Assembly: GCF_026342405.1 (NCBI RefSeq)
Contig: NZ_JAPEMU010000001.1
Span: 6,386,001 to 6,450,000 of the forward strand
DNA: 64,000 bases
Direction of reading: 5' to 3'
Source of the DNA: Kitasatospora sp. NBC_00240
Lineage (GTDB): Bacteria > Actinomycetota > Actinomycetes > Streptomycetales > Streptomycetaceae
Made by a program: the position numbers and the translations under genes. Positions 37,812 through 46,392 of this stretch are shown in pieces. The notes beneath the pieces were generated by a model, which worked only from the letters and a program-made list of their open reading frames with translations, was not told the origin of the DNA and made no database searches. Position 1 is the first letter of the stretch; each line of letters begins with the position of its first letter.

Positions 37812-38205
37812 CGGGCGGAGGCCGGGTCCAGGACATCTGGACCGTCTGGCGCTCCAGGCCCCCGCGGCTCCCCAGGGGAGCGAGCGTCGTCGAAGCACAG
37901 GCCGGCCCCTTGCGGCCCGCCGACCCCGATGGTCGGCGGGCCCGAGGACCCCTTCCGGGAGCCACCCGGGGTTGGGGGACGGCGCAGCTTGGGAACACCT
38001 GAGAAGACTGGGCAGACCAGAAGACTTTCGACACCCCGCAACTGTGCGGGGCGCCGAGCGAGACTACGAGCTCCTGTGCGGCCTCGCGTCCGCACGGTGG
38101 CACCGAGGAAGGTCCGGCAGGGGCATCCGTGAGGATGCCGGCCGGCCACCGGTGTCGCACCGTGCCCGATGCGGAGCCCGGGGGCCTGACGGGAGATCCA
38201 CCCGC
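37812..38205 (+). other. Long structured leader region before rne
   Basis: 394 bp without a gene. Contains a 12-bp hairpin with 5-nt loop (37914-37942), a 7-bp hairpin CCCCGCA-ACTG-TGCGGGG (38034-38051) and two direct copies of AGAAGACT (38002-38009, 38019-38026). Bacterial RNase E genes often control themselves through a structured 5' leader, so this is a plausible regulatory RNA. No promoter was pinned down. Confidence 0.45.
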
Positions 38206-41200
38206 ATGCTCGATAACACCGATCCGCAGCAGTCCGCTGCCGCGGGAGACAACGAAGCCGGCACCGAGGGTACGTCCGCGGCGCCGCCGCGGCGCCGTCG
38301 CCGTGCCGTGTCCCGCCCGGCGGGTACACCGCAGAGCGCGGCCGGCGAGAGCGCCGAGACCGTGGTTCCGGCGGCCGAGGCCGTCGCTCCGGCCGCCGAG
38401 CCGGTCGTCGAGGCGCCGGCCGAGGCCGCGCCCGCCGAGAAGCCGGTCCGGGCCCGCCGGACCCGTAAGCGTGCCGAGGCCCCCGCCGGGGCGCCGGAGG
38501 CCGCCGAGACCATCGTCACACCGGCGGCCGAGGCCGCCGCTCCGGCCGCCGAGCCGGTCGTCGAGGCGCCGGCCGAGGCCGCGCCCGCCGAGAAGCCGGT
38601 CCGGGCCCGCCGGACCCGTAAGCGTGCCGAGGCCCCCGCCGGGGCGCCGGAGGCCGCCGAGACCGCCCCCGTGGCGGAGCCGGTCGCGGAGCCCGTGGTG
38701 GAGCAGCCGGCCGCCGAGCAGCCCGCCGCGCAGGAGGAGGCCCCGGCCGCCCCCGCCCGCCGGCCCCGCCGCCGTCGCGTGGTGGAGAGCGCCCCGGTGG
38801 TCGAGGAGACCCCGGTCGCGGTCGAGGAGCCGGTCGAGGAAGAGGTCGTCGAGGAGCCGGTCGCCGCCGCACCGGTCGCCGAGCCGGCGCCCGTGGCCGC
38901 CCCGCCGGCCGAGGTCGCCGAGCAGCCCGCGCCGCGGGCCCGCCGCCGGGCCGTGCGCCCGTCCACCGCGATCTTCCAGGCTCCGGTCTTCCAGGAGCCC
39001 GCCCCGTTCGTCGCGTCGGCCCAGGCCGCCGCGCCCGCCGCCGCCGCTGCCCCGGCCGCCGCGCCGGCCGCGAAGGCCCCCACCGCCGCGCCCGCCGCCA
39101 AGCAGGCCCCGGCCGCCGCGCCGGCCGCCGCGGACGAGGACGAGTTCGAGTACAGCGGCGTCGGCCGTCGTCGCCGGACCCGTACCCAGGTCCGGGTGCA
39201 GACGCCGTCCCGCCAGCGTCCCGCCGCCGAGCGTCCCGCCGCCGCCGAGCGGCAGGCCCAGCAGCCCGTCCAGCAGGCCGCCCCGGTGGCGCCCGCCCCC
39301 GCGCCCGTGGAGGCGCCCGCGCCGGTGCAGGCCGTCGAGCCCGAGCCCGTCGCCGCCGGCCCCGAGCAGGACGGCGAGTGGGAGGACGACCGTCCGTCCC
39401 GTCGCCGCCGCCGGGGTGGCCGTCGCCGCCGCCGTGGCGAGGCCGAGGAGTTCGAGCCGGAGACGCAGGAGGCGGCCGAGCAGCCCGCCGAGGAGCCGGC
39501 CGTCGCCGAGGAGGAGGACGAGGACGACGACCTGGCCTCGGGCCTGGCCTCCTCGCGCCGTCGTCGCCGTCGTCGTCGCCGCAGTGGCGAGAGCGGTGCC
39601 GAGCCCGCCGAGAGCGAGTCCGCCGAGGACGGCGTGCGCACGGTCGTGAAGGTCCGCGAGCCGCGCCGCCGTTCCACCGAGCCGTCGTTCGACCCGGACG
39701 AGGTGCAGTCCATCAAGGGCTCCACCCGCCTGGAGGCGAAGAAGCAGCGCCGCCGCGAGGGCCGCGAGCTGGGCCGCCGCCGGGTGCCGATCATCACCGA
39801 GGCCGAGTTCCTGGCCCGCCGCGAGTCGGTCGAGCGGGTGATGGTCGTGCGTCAGAACGGCCAGCGCACCCAGATCGGCGTGCTGGAGGACGGCGTGCTG
39901 GTCGAGCACTACGTCAACAAGGAGCAGGCCACCAGCTACGTCGGCAACGTCTACCTGGGCAAGGTCCAGAACGTGCTGCCGTCGATGGAGGCCGCCTTCG
40001 TCGACATCGGCAAGGGCCGCAACGCGGTGCTGTACGCCGGTGAGGTCAACTTCGGTTCGCTGGGCGGCCACGGCGGCCCGCGCCGGATCGAGTCGGTGCT
40101 GAAGTCCGGCCAGTCCGTGCTGGTGCAGGTCTCGAAGGACCCGATCGGCCACAAGGGGGCGCGCCTGACCAGCCAGATCTCCCTCCCGGGCCGCTACCTG
40201 GTGTACGTCCCCGAGGGCTCGATGACCGGGATCAGCCGCAAGCTGCCCGAGAACGAGCGGGCCCGCCTGAAGCAGATCCTCAAGCGGATCGTCCCGGACG
40301 ACGCGGGCGTCATCGTGCGCACCGCCGCCGAGGGCGCGAGCGAGGACGAGCTGACGCGTGACGTGCAGCGCCTGCAGGCGCAGTGGGAGGAGATCCAGAA
40401 GAAGGCCGCCACCGGCAACGCCCCGGCGCTGCTGTACGGCGAGCCGGACATGACCGTCCGGGTCGTCCGCGACATCTTCAACGAGGACTTCACCAAGGTC
40501 ATCGTGTCGGGCTCGGAGGCGTGGAGCACCATCCACGAGTACGTCACCAACGTGGCCCCGGACCTCGCCGAGCGGCTCCAGCGCTGGACGTCCGACGTGG
40601 ACGTCTTCGCGACGTACCGGATCGACGAGCAGCTGATGAAGGCGCTGGACCGCAAGGTCTGGCTGCCCAGCGGCGGTTCGCTGGTGATCGACCGGACCGA
40701 GGCGATGATCGTCGTCGACGTCAACACCGGCAAGTTCGTCGGCCAGGGCGGCAACCTGGAAGAGACCGTCACCCGCAACAACATCGAGGCGGCCGAGGAG
40801 ATCGTCCGCCAGCTGCGGCTGCGCGACCTCGGCGGCATCATCGTGATCGACTTCATCGACATGGTGCTGGAGTCCAACCGGGATCTGGTGCTGCGCCGTC
40901 TGCTGGAGTGCCTGGGCCGTGACCGGACCAAGCACCAGGTGGCCGAGGTCACCTCGCTGGGCCTGGTCCAGATGACCCGCAAGCGGGTCGGCCAGGGCCT
41001 GCTGGAGTCCTTCTCCGAGCCGTGCGTGCACTGCAACGGCCGCGGCGTCATCGTGCACATGGAGCAGCCGACCGCCCCCGGTGGCGGCGGCGGCCCGGTG
41101 GGCACCTCGGGCGAGGCCGGCGCCGCCGGCGGCAAGCGCCGCCGTCGGGGCAAGGGCGGCGCGGGTCTCGAGGAGCCGCAGCCGCACCTGCTGGACGAGG

Positions 41201-41820
41201 ACACGGCCGACGAGGCCGCCGACCACGACCACGAGCACGAGGAGTTCGAGATCATCTCGGGCGGCGAGCAGCTCGTGATCGACGTGCCGCAGGAGCCGAC
41301 CGTCGAGGTCGTCGAGCAGGCCGCGCCCGCCGAGGCCGAGCCGGTCGCGCAGGAGCGTCCGAGCCTGGTCGAGATCCCGGCCACCCCGGTGGCCGGCGGC
41401 CGTACCCGCCGTCGGGCGGTCCGCAAGGCCACCGCCCCGGCCGGCGCGCCCGCCGAGGCCGAGATCGTGGTGCTGCAGGCCCGGGCCGACGCGGCGATGG
41501 AGGCGGCGCTCGCCGCCGCCGCGACCGCCCCGGAGCCGGAGCCCGAGGCGCCGGCGGCCCCGGTGGAGGCCGAGCCGGTGGCCGAGGCCGCCGCCGAGGT
41601 CCCCGCCGAGCCGGTGGAGGCCGTCGAGGGCGAGGAGGCCGAGGAGGCGCCCGCGCCCAAGAAGCGGGCCCCCCGCAAGGCCGCCGCGAAGAAGACCGCC
41701 GCCAAGAAGACCACCACGGCAGCGGCCAAGAAGACCACCGCCCGCAAGACCGCCACCAAGCGGACGAGCGCGGCGGCCAAGAAGGCCGCGGCCGCCGAGG
41801 GTGATTCGGCAGCCGAGTAG
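38206..41820 (+). CDS. rne: Ribonuclease E/G family endoribonuclease
   Basis: 1204 residues. Catalytic core about 546-960: S1 RNA-binding domain, 5' sensor and DNase I-like domain. The Mg ligands are Asp838 (VVDVNTG) and Asp882 (IVIDFIDM), and the zinc-link CVHC is at 940-943. Long disordered tails flank the core, giving the central-core layout of streptomycete RNase ES. The N-terminal about 540 residues are Ala/Pro/Glu-rich with Arg patches. The C-terminal about 240 end in a histone-like Lys/Ala tail (KKTAAKKTTTAAAKK). Starts at ATG 38206 with GGAG upstream. It processes rRNA and mRNA and scaffolds a degradosome. Confidence 0.96.
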   Translation: MLDNTDPQQSAAAGDNEAGTEGTSAAPPRRRRRAVSRPAGTPQSAAGESAETVVPAAEAVAPAAEPVVEAPAEAAPAEKPVRARRTRKRAEAPAGAPEAAETIVTPAAEAAAPAAEPVVEAPAEAAPAEKPVRARRTRKRAEAPAGAPEAAETAPVAEPVAEPVVEQPAAEQPAAQEEAPAAPARRPRRRRVVESAPVVEETPVAVEEPVEEEVVEEPVAAAPVAEPAPVAAPPAEVAEQPAPRARRRAVRPSTAIFQAPVFQEPAPFVASAQAAAPAAAAAPAAAPAAKAPTAAPAAKQAPAAAPAAADEDEFEYSGVGRRRRTRTQVRVQTPSRQRPAAERPAAAERQAQQPVQQAAPVAPAPAPVEAPAPVQAVEPEPVAAGPEQDGEWEDDRPSRRRRRGGRRRRRGEAEEFEPETQEAAEQPAEEPAVAEEEDEDDDLASGLASSRRRRRRRRRSGESGAEPAESESAEDGVRTVVKVREPRRRSTEPSFDPDEVQSIKGSTRLEAKKQRRREGRELGRRRVPIITEAEFLARRESVERVMVVRQNGQRTQIGVLEDGVLVEHYVNKEQATSYVGNVYLGKVQNVLPSMEAAFVDIGKGRNAVLYAGEVNFGSLGGHGGPRRIESVLKSGQSVLVQVSKDPIGHKGARLTSQISLPGRYLVYVPEGSMTGISRKLPENERARLKQILKRIVPDDAGVIVRTAAEGASEDELTRDVQRLQAQWEEIQKKAATGNAPALLYGEPDMTVRVVRDIFNEDFTKVIVSGSEAWSTIHEYVTNVAPDLAERLQRWTSDVDVFATYRIDEQLMKALDRKVWLPSGGSLVIDRTEAMIVVDVNTGKFVGQGGNLEETVTRNNIEAAEEIVRQLRLRDLGGIIVIDFIDMVLESNRDLVLRRLLECLGRDRTKHQVAEVTSLGLVQMTRKRVGQGLLESFSEPCVHCNGRGVIVHMEQPTAPGGGGGPVGTSGEAGAAGGKRRRRGKGGAGLEEPQPHLLDEDTADEAADHDHEHEEFEIISGGEQLVIDVPQEPTVEVVEQAAPAEAEPVAQERPSLVEIPATPVAGGRTRRRAVRKATAPAGAPAEAEIVVLQARADAAMEAALAAAATAPEPEPEAPAAPVEAEPVAEAAAEVPAEPVEAVEGEEAEEAPAPKKRAPRKAAAKKTAAKKTTTAAAKKTTARKTATKRTSAAAKKAAAAEGDSAAE
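38368..38673 (+). repeat. Two tandem 153-bp units inside rne
   Basis: Units 38368-38520 and 38521-38673, in frame (51 codons each), nearly identical over the first about 140 bp. Each encodes PAAE...PVRARRTRKRAEAPAGAPEAAET, giving two copies of a basic ARRTRKRAE patch in the disordered N-terminal tail. Confidence 0.9.
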
Positions 41821-41826
41821 TCCGCC

Positions 41827-41865
41827 GCCCGGCGGGGTGGGCGTTCGTCGCCCACCCCGCCGGGC
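41827..41865 (+). terminator. rne terminator
   Basis: 17-bp perfect stem (41827-41843 / 41849-41865), loop TTCGT, just after the rne stop codon. Confidence 0.85.
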
Positions 41866-41941
41866 GTTGTACGGGTCCGTCGCGCGTGCGCCCCTCGGGG
41901 CGGCGGGGCCGGTTTGCTCCAGCGGCGGCTGATCCGTATTC

Positions 41942-42079
41942 TTGACATTCGGCGTGTCTACGCCATGCTCCCGAGCAGATCACCTCCCAGACCCTTCGGG
42001 GGACGGGGGAGGCCGCCTGTGTCCGTACCCAGGCGGCTGGCATCGAGAGTTCCGACCGAGTACAGAAAGCAGGTACCGC
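41942..42079 (+). promoter_or_regulatory. Promoter and structured leader of rplU-rpmA
   Basis: TTGACA at 41942-41947 is a perfect -35 box; the -10 is weak (CATGCT, 16-bp spacing). Downstream are a hairpin CCTCCC...GGGAGG (41983-42012) and GCCGCCTG...CAGGCGGC (42012-42037). The leader could mediate ribosomal-protein feedback. Confidence 0.5.
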
Positions 42080-42394
42080 ATGTACGCGATCGTTCGCGCC
42101 GGCGGCCGCCAGCACAAGGTCGCCATCGGCGACGTGCTGGAGATTGACCGCGTCGACGTCAAGCCGGGTGACTCGGTCGAGCTCTCGACCATCCTGCTTG
42201 TCGACGGCGAGGCCGTCACCTCCGACCCGTGGGTCCTCGCCGGTGTGAAGGTTCACGCCGAGGTCGTCGACCACACCAAGGGCGAGAAGATCATCATTCT
42301 CCGCTACAAGAACAAGACCGGCTACCGTCGGCGCCAGGGTCACCGCCAGCGCCACACCGCCGTCCGCATCACCAGCATCGACTCCGCGAAGTAA
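42080..42394 (+). CDS. rplU: 50S ribosomal protein L21
   Basis: 104-residue ribosomal protein binding 23S rRNA. MYAIVRAGGRQHKVAIGDVLEIDR at the start and KIIILRYKNKTGYRRRQGHRQ at the end are diagnostic. ATG 42080 with AAAGCAGG ribosome-binding site; the longer open frame runs into the leader. Forms an operon with rpmA (16-bp gap). Confidence 0.98.
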   Translation: MYAIVRAGGRQHKVAIGDVLEIDRVDVKPGDSVELSTILLVDGEAVTSDPWVLAGVKVHAEVVDHTKGEKIIILRYKNKTGYRRRQGHRQRHTAVRITSIDSAK

Positions 42395-42410
42395 GTAAGG
42401 GGATAGCGAG

Positions 42411-42668
42411 ATGGCACACAAGAAGGGCGCAAGCTCTACCCGCAACGGCCGTGACTCGAACGCCCAGCGCCTCGGCGTCAAGCGCTTCGGCGGCCAGGTC
42501 GTCAGCGCCGGCGAGATCCTCGTCCGCCAGCGTGGCACCCACTTCCACCCGGGTGCGGGCGTCGGTCGCGGTGGCGACGACACCCTGTTCGCGCTGAACG
42601 CCGGTGCGGTCCAGTTCGGTACCCACCGTGGCCGTCGCGTCGTGAACATCGTGGCCGTCGAGGCCTGA
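42411..42668 (+). CDS. rpmA: 50S ribosomal protein L27
   Basis: 85-residue ribosomal protein whose N-terminal tail reaches the peptidyl-transferase centre. MAHKKGASSTRNGRDSNAQRLGVK and GNRGGDDTLFAL-type segments are typical. The start is directly AHKKG, so no Firmicute-style cleaved pre-sequence is present. ATG 42411 with AAGGGGATA upstream. Strong terminator follows. Confidence 0.98.
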   Translation: MAHKKGASSTRNGRDSNAQRLGVKRFGGQVVSAGEILVRQRGTHFHPGAGVGRGGDDTLFALNAGAVQFGTHRGRRVVNIVAVEA

Positions 42669-42712
42669 TCTTCCTGACGCCACGTCACCGTGGTGCAAGG
42701 CAGGACATTCTG

Positions 42713-42754
42713 GAGGGTGGACCGGAAATTTCCGGTCCACCCTCTGGGTTTTGA
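42713..42754 (+). terminator. Terminator of rplU-rpmA
   Basis: 16-bp perfect palindrome (42713-42728 / 42729-42744) followed by TGGGTTTTGA, 45 bp past the rpmA stop. Confidence 0.9.
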
Positions 42755-42811
42755 CCCCAGGGCGGTTCATCCGTTCTGACCCGATTTTTCTCCTAGCTGG
42801 AAGGCACACCG

Positions 42812-44293
42812 ATGACCACCTTCGTGGACCGCGTCGAACTGCACGTCGCCGCGGGTAACGGAGGCCACGGCTGCGCCTCCGTGCACCGGGAGAAGTTCAA
42901 GCCGCTCGGCGGCCCCGACGGTGGCAACGGCGGCGAGGGCGGCAGCGTCATCCTCACCGTGGACGCCAGCATCACCACCCTGCTCGAGTACCACCACTCG
43001 CCCAAGCGCAAGGCGGTCAACGGCAAGCCGGGCGCGGGCGGCCACCGCACCGGCTCCACCGGCGGCGACCTCGTCCTGCCGGTGCCGGACGGCACCGTGG
43101 TGATGGACCGCGAGGGCAACGTGCTCGCCGACCTGGTCGGCCACGGCACCAGCTTCATCGCCGCCGCCGGCGGCCGCGGCGGCCTCGGCAACTCCTCGCT
43201 CGCCTCGGCCCGCCGCAAGGCCCCCGGCTTCGCGCTGCTGGGCGAGCCCGGCGAGGCCCGCGACATCGTCATGGAGCTCAAGTCCGTCGCCGACGTGGCG
43301 CTGGTCGGGTACCCGAGCGCCGGCAAGTCCTCGCTGATCTCGGTGATCTCCGCCGCCAAGCCGAAGATCGCGGACTACCCCTTCACCACCCTGATCCCCA
43401 ACCTCGGCGTGGTCACCGCCGGCGACACCGTCTACACCGTCGCCGACGTCCCCGGGCTGATCCCCGGCGCGAGCCAGGGCAAGGGCCTGGGCCTGGAGTT
43501 CCTGCGCCACGTCGAGCGCTGCACCGTCCTGGTGCACGTGCTGGACTGCGCGACCCTGGAGCCGGGCCGCGACCCGCTCACCGACCTGGAGACCATCGAG
43601 GCCGAGCTGTCCCAGTACGGCGGCCTGGACGACCGGCCGCGCCTGGTCGCCCTCAACAAGGTGGACGTCCCGGACGGGCAGGACCTCGCCGACATCACCC
43701 GCGCCTCCCTGGAGGAGGCCGGCTACCGCGTCTTCGAGGTGTCCGCCGCCTCCCGCCAGGGCCTGCGCGAGCTGAACTTCGCGATGGCGCAGATCGTCGC
43801 CGAGGCCCGGGCCGCCAAGCCGATCGAGGAGAACACCCGGATCGTGCTGCGGCCGACGGCCGTCGACGACGCCGGCTTCACCGTCACCGAGGAGGACGGC
43901 GCCTACCGCGTGCGCGGCCTCAAGCCCGAGCGCTGGGTCCGCCAGACCGACTTCTCCAACGACGAGGCCGTCGGCTACCTCGCGGACCGCCTCGCCCGCC
44001 TCGGTGTCGAGGACAAGCTCTGGAAGGTCGGCGCCCAGGAGGGCGACACCGTCATCATCGGCGCCGAGGAGAACGCGGTCGTCTTCGACTGGGAGCCGAC
44101 CATGGCCGCCGGTGCCGAGATGCTCGGCCGCCGCGGCGAGGACCACCGCTTCGAGAGCCCGCGCCCGGCCGTCGACCGCCGCCGCGAGAAGGCCAAGGGC
44201 CGGGACGCCGCCGAGTCCGAGTACCTGGCCTTCGAGGCGCTGTCCAGCGGCCGCCCCGGCGCCATCGACGAGGGCGACGACGACGACGTCTGA
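42812..44293 (+). CDS. obg: Obg GTPase (ribosome assembly / development)
   Basis: 493-residue essential GTPase acting in 50S assembly and, in Streptomyces, onset of sporulation. Glycine-rich Obg fold in the first about 155 residues. G domain motifs GYPSAGKSS (166-174), DVPG (G3) and NKVD (G4), then the OCT domain and an acidic tail ending EGDDDDV. ATG 42812 with CTAGCTGGAAGG upstream. It lies after rpmA as in most bacteria, but a terminator separates them. Confidence 0.97.
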   Translation: MTTFVDRVELHVAAGNGGHGCASVHREKFKPLGGPDGGNGGEGGSVILTVDASITTLLEYHHSPKRKAVNGKPGAGGHRTGSTGGDLVLPVPDGTVVMDREGNVLADLVGHGTSFIAAAGGRGGLGNSSLASARRKAPGFALLGEPGEARDIVMELKSVADVALVGYPSAGKSSLISVISAAKPKIADYPFTTLIPNLGVVTAGDTVYTVADVPGLIPGASQGKGLGLEFLRHVERCTVLVHVLDCATLEPGRDPLTDLETIEAELSQYGGLDDRPRLVALNKVDVPDGQDLADITRASLEEAGYRVFEVSAASRQGLRELNFAMAQIVAEARAAKPIEENTRIVLRPTAVDDAGFTVTEEDGAYRVRGLKPERWVRQTDFSNDEAVGYLADRLARLGVEDKLWKVGAQEGDTVIIGAEENAVVFDWEPTMAAGAEMLGRRGEDHRFESPRPAVDRRREKAKGRDAAESEYLAFEALSSGRPGAIDEGDDDDV

Positions 44294-44320
44294 CCGGCCC
44301 GGCCGACGGCCGGTCAACAC

Positions 44321-44359
44321 CGAGGCGCCCGCCACCCGTTGAGGGGGTCGGGCGCCTCG
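44321..44359 (+). terminator. obg terminator
   Basis: 11-bp outer stem (44321-44331 / 44349-44359) with further pairing in the loop; a second hairpin GACCGGCC...GGCCGGTC precedes it right after the stop codon. Confidence 0.65.
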
Positions 44360-44515
44360 GCGCAGGTACGCCGCCCGCCCCGCCCGGGCCCCGGCCCGGG
44401 CGCCTCGTCCAGCCGGTGAAATGGCGTTCGGGCGGCTCGCGCCGATCGCGTAGATTGCGGGGGAGCGGCAGGCTCGGGCGCCTTCCGCCCGGCAACGGCG
44501 AAGGGCACCAGCGCG

Positions 44516-45652
44516 ATGAGCGAGCAGTCACTCCGTGAGGAGGTCCTGACCGCGCGGCGGATCGTCGTCAAGGTCGGCTCCTCCTCACTCACCACCGCCG
44601 CCGGCGGACTGGACGCCGACCGGGTCGACGCCCTGGTGGACGCGATCGCCAAGGTGCGCAGCCAGCCGGACGCCCCCGAGGTGGTGCTGGTCTCCTCCGG
44701 CGCCATCGCCGCCGGCCTCGCCCCGCTCGGCCTGGAGCGCCGCCCGCCGGATCTCGCCCGCCAGCAGGCCGCCGCCAGCGTCGGCCAGGGCCTGCTGGTG
44801 GCCCGCTACACCGCCTCCTTCGCCCGCTACGGCATCCGGGTCGGCCAGGTGCTGCTGACCGCCGAGGACGCCAGCCGCCGGGCCCACTACCGCAACGCCT
44901 ACCGCACCCTGGACCAACTGCTGGCGATGGGCGCGATGCCGATCGTCAACGAGAACGACACCGTCGCCACCGCCGAGATCAAGTTCGGCGACAACGACCG
45001 GCTGGCCGCCCTGGTCGCCCACCTGGTCCGCGCCGACCTGCTGATCCTGCTCTCCGACGTGGACGGCCTCTACGACGGCGACCCGGCCCGCCCCGGCACC
45101 AGCCGGATCGCCGAGGTGCGCGGCCGGCAGGACCTGGAGGGCATCGAGATCGGCAGCGCCGGCAAGGCCGGGGTCGGCACCGGCGGCATGGTCACCAAGG
45201 TCGAGGCCGCCCGGATCGCCACCGGGGCCGGCATCCCGGTGGTGCTGACCGCCGCCAGCCAGGCCGCCGACGCCCTCGCCGGACGGCCCACCGGCACGCT
45301 GTTCCTGCGTACCGGCAGCCGCACCGCCGACCGGCTGCTCTGGCTCGCCCACGCCAGCAGCCCCCGCGGCGCCCTGCACCTGGACGCGGGCGCGGTCGAG
45401 GCCGTGGTCTCGGGCGGCGCCTCGCTGCTCCCGGCCGGCGTCACCAAGGTCGACGGTGATTTCGCCGCCGGCGATCCGGTGGACCTTCTTGGCGAAAACG
45501 GCCACATCGTCGCGCGCGGGCTGGTCAACTTTGATGCGAGGGAGTTGCCCCGCCTGCTCGGCCGGTCCACGCGTGACCTGGCCCGGGAGTTCGGTGCCGC
45601 GTACGAGCGCGAGGTCGTCCACCGCGACGACCTGGTGGTCCTGCGCGGCTGA
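44516..45652 (+). CDS. proB: Glutamate 5-kinase
   Basis: 378-residue enzyme for the first step of proline synthesis, phosphorylating glutamate; usually feedback-inhibited by proline. Amino-acid-kinase fold with VVKVGSSSLT, VLVSSGAIAAGL and FGDNDRLAALVAHL, plus a C-terminal PUA domain (about 280-370, ending ARGLVNFDARELPRLLGRST). ATG 44516 with GAAGGG upstream; a TAGATT hexamer near 44451 is a -10 candidate. proA follows after one intervening gene. Confidence 0.97.
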   Translation: MSEQSLREEVLTARRIVVKVGSSSLTTAAGGLDADRVDALVDAIAKVRSQPDAPEVVLVSSGAIAAGLAPLGLERRPPDLARQQAAASVGQGLLVARYTASFARYGIRVGQVLLTAEDASRRAHYRNAYRTLDQLLAMGAMPIVNENDTVATAEIKFGDNDRLAALVAHLVRADLLILLSDVDGLYDGDPARPGTSRIAEVRGRQDLEGIEIGSAGKAGVGTGGMVTKVEAARIATGAGIPVVLTAASQAADALAGRPTGTLFLRTGSRTADRLLWLAHASSPRGALHLDAGAVEAVVSGGASLLPAGVTKVDGDFAAGDPVDLLGENGHIVARGLVNFDARELPRLLGRSTRDLAREFGAAYEREVVHRDDLVVLRG

Positions 45653-45780
45653 CGGGCCGCTCCGCACGGGGTGGACGGGCGCGCTGCGCCCGGTTCCGGG
45701 CGAGGGAGGGGCAGCCGTACGCGCCGGGCCGGCGCCGCGGCCCGCACGACGACACGACATCGCCGAACAGGAGGCCGCCG

Positions 45781-46323
45781 GTGGGACGCAGGCGCGAGGG
45801 AGCGCTGCCCGGCGCAACGGCCGAGCGCAGGCTCAGCAGCATCACGGGCGGGCGCGGCTCCACGGAGCCGGTCGAAGGGCCGGGCCCCGGCGGCCGCCCG
45901 GCGCCGGCGGAACCGGCGGACACCGTGCGGGAGTTGCGCCCCGACACGGGCAGCGGCCCCGGCCCGTCCGGGGCGCCGGACCAGGCCAGGCTCTGGCACG
46001 TGGTGCTCAGCGTGGCGGGCGAGGCCATCGGGCTGCCGGAGCTGCGGGCCGGGCTGGAGCGCCTCGCGTACGACCACTCGTTCTTCCTCACCGCCCGCTA
46101 CGCCGCCGACCACGCCGAGATCCGGTACTGGGAGCAGGCCCGCGACCTGCACGACGCGGCGGCCATCGCGCTGCGGCTGTGGGGCGAGCACAAGGCGACC
46201 GCGAACCTGCCGCCCTGGGAGATCGTCGGCCTGGAGGTGGTGGACCGGCCGACCTACCACAAGCGGGTGGCCGAGGGCTTCGGCGAGCCGCCGCAGCGGC
46301 CGGGCGGCGTGCAGCCGTACTGA
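45781..46323 (+). CDS. Hypothetical protein between proB and proA
   Basis: 180 residues. The first about 65 are low-complexity and disordered. The rest is a compact domain: ARLWHVVLSVAGEAIGLPELRAGLERLAYDHSFFLTARYAADHAEIRYWEQARDLHDAAAIALRLWGEH, ending EIVGLEVVDRPTYHKR. This resembles a small ACT/ferredoxin-like alpha-beta domain. GTG 45781 with a strong AGGAGG (45768-45773). A protein of this kind sits here in many streptomycetes. Function unknown, but position suggests possible involvement with proline synthesis. Confidence 0.78.
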   Translation: MGRRREGALPGATAERRLSSITGGRGSTEPVEGPGPGGRPAPAEPADTVRELRPDTGSGPGPSGAPDQARLWHVVLSVAGEAIGLPELRAGLERLAYDHSFFLTARYAADHAEIRYWEQARDLHDAAAIALRLWGEHKATANLPPWEIVGLEVVDRPTYHKRVAEGFGEPPQRPGGVQPY

Positions 46324-46379
46324 GGGCGGGGCGCCGTCTCACCGGACGACACGGCGCCCGGCGGGCCGCCCGCAGTCGT

Positions 46380-46385
46380 TAGGCT
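46380..46385 (+). promoter_or_regulatory. -10 box of proA, leaderless geometry
   Basis: TAGGCT followed by 7 nt and the proA ATG; no ribosome-binding site in that space. Confidence 0.5.
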
Positions 46386-46392
46386 TTACGCC

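Noticed and set aside
33399..37898. 1499-residue antisense open frame over the radical SAM genes
   Set aside because: Low-complexity Pro/Arg/Gln text with no domains, opposite well-supported genes.
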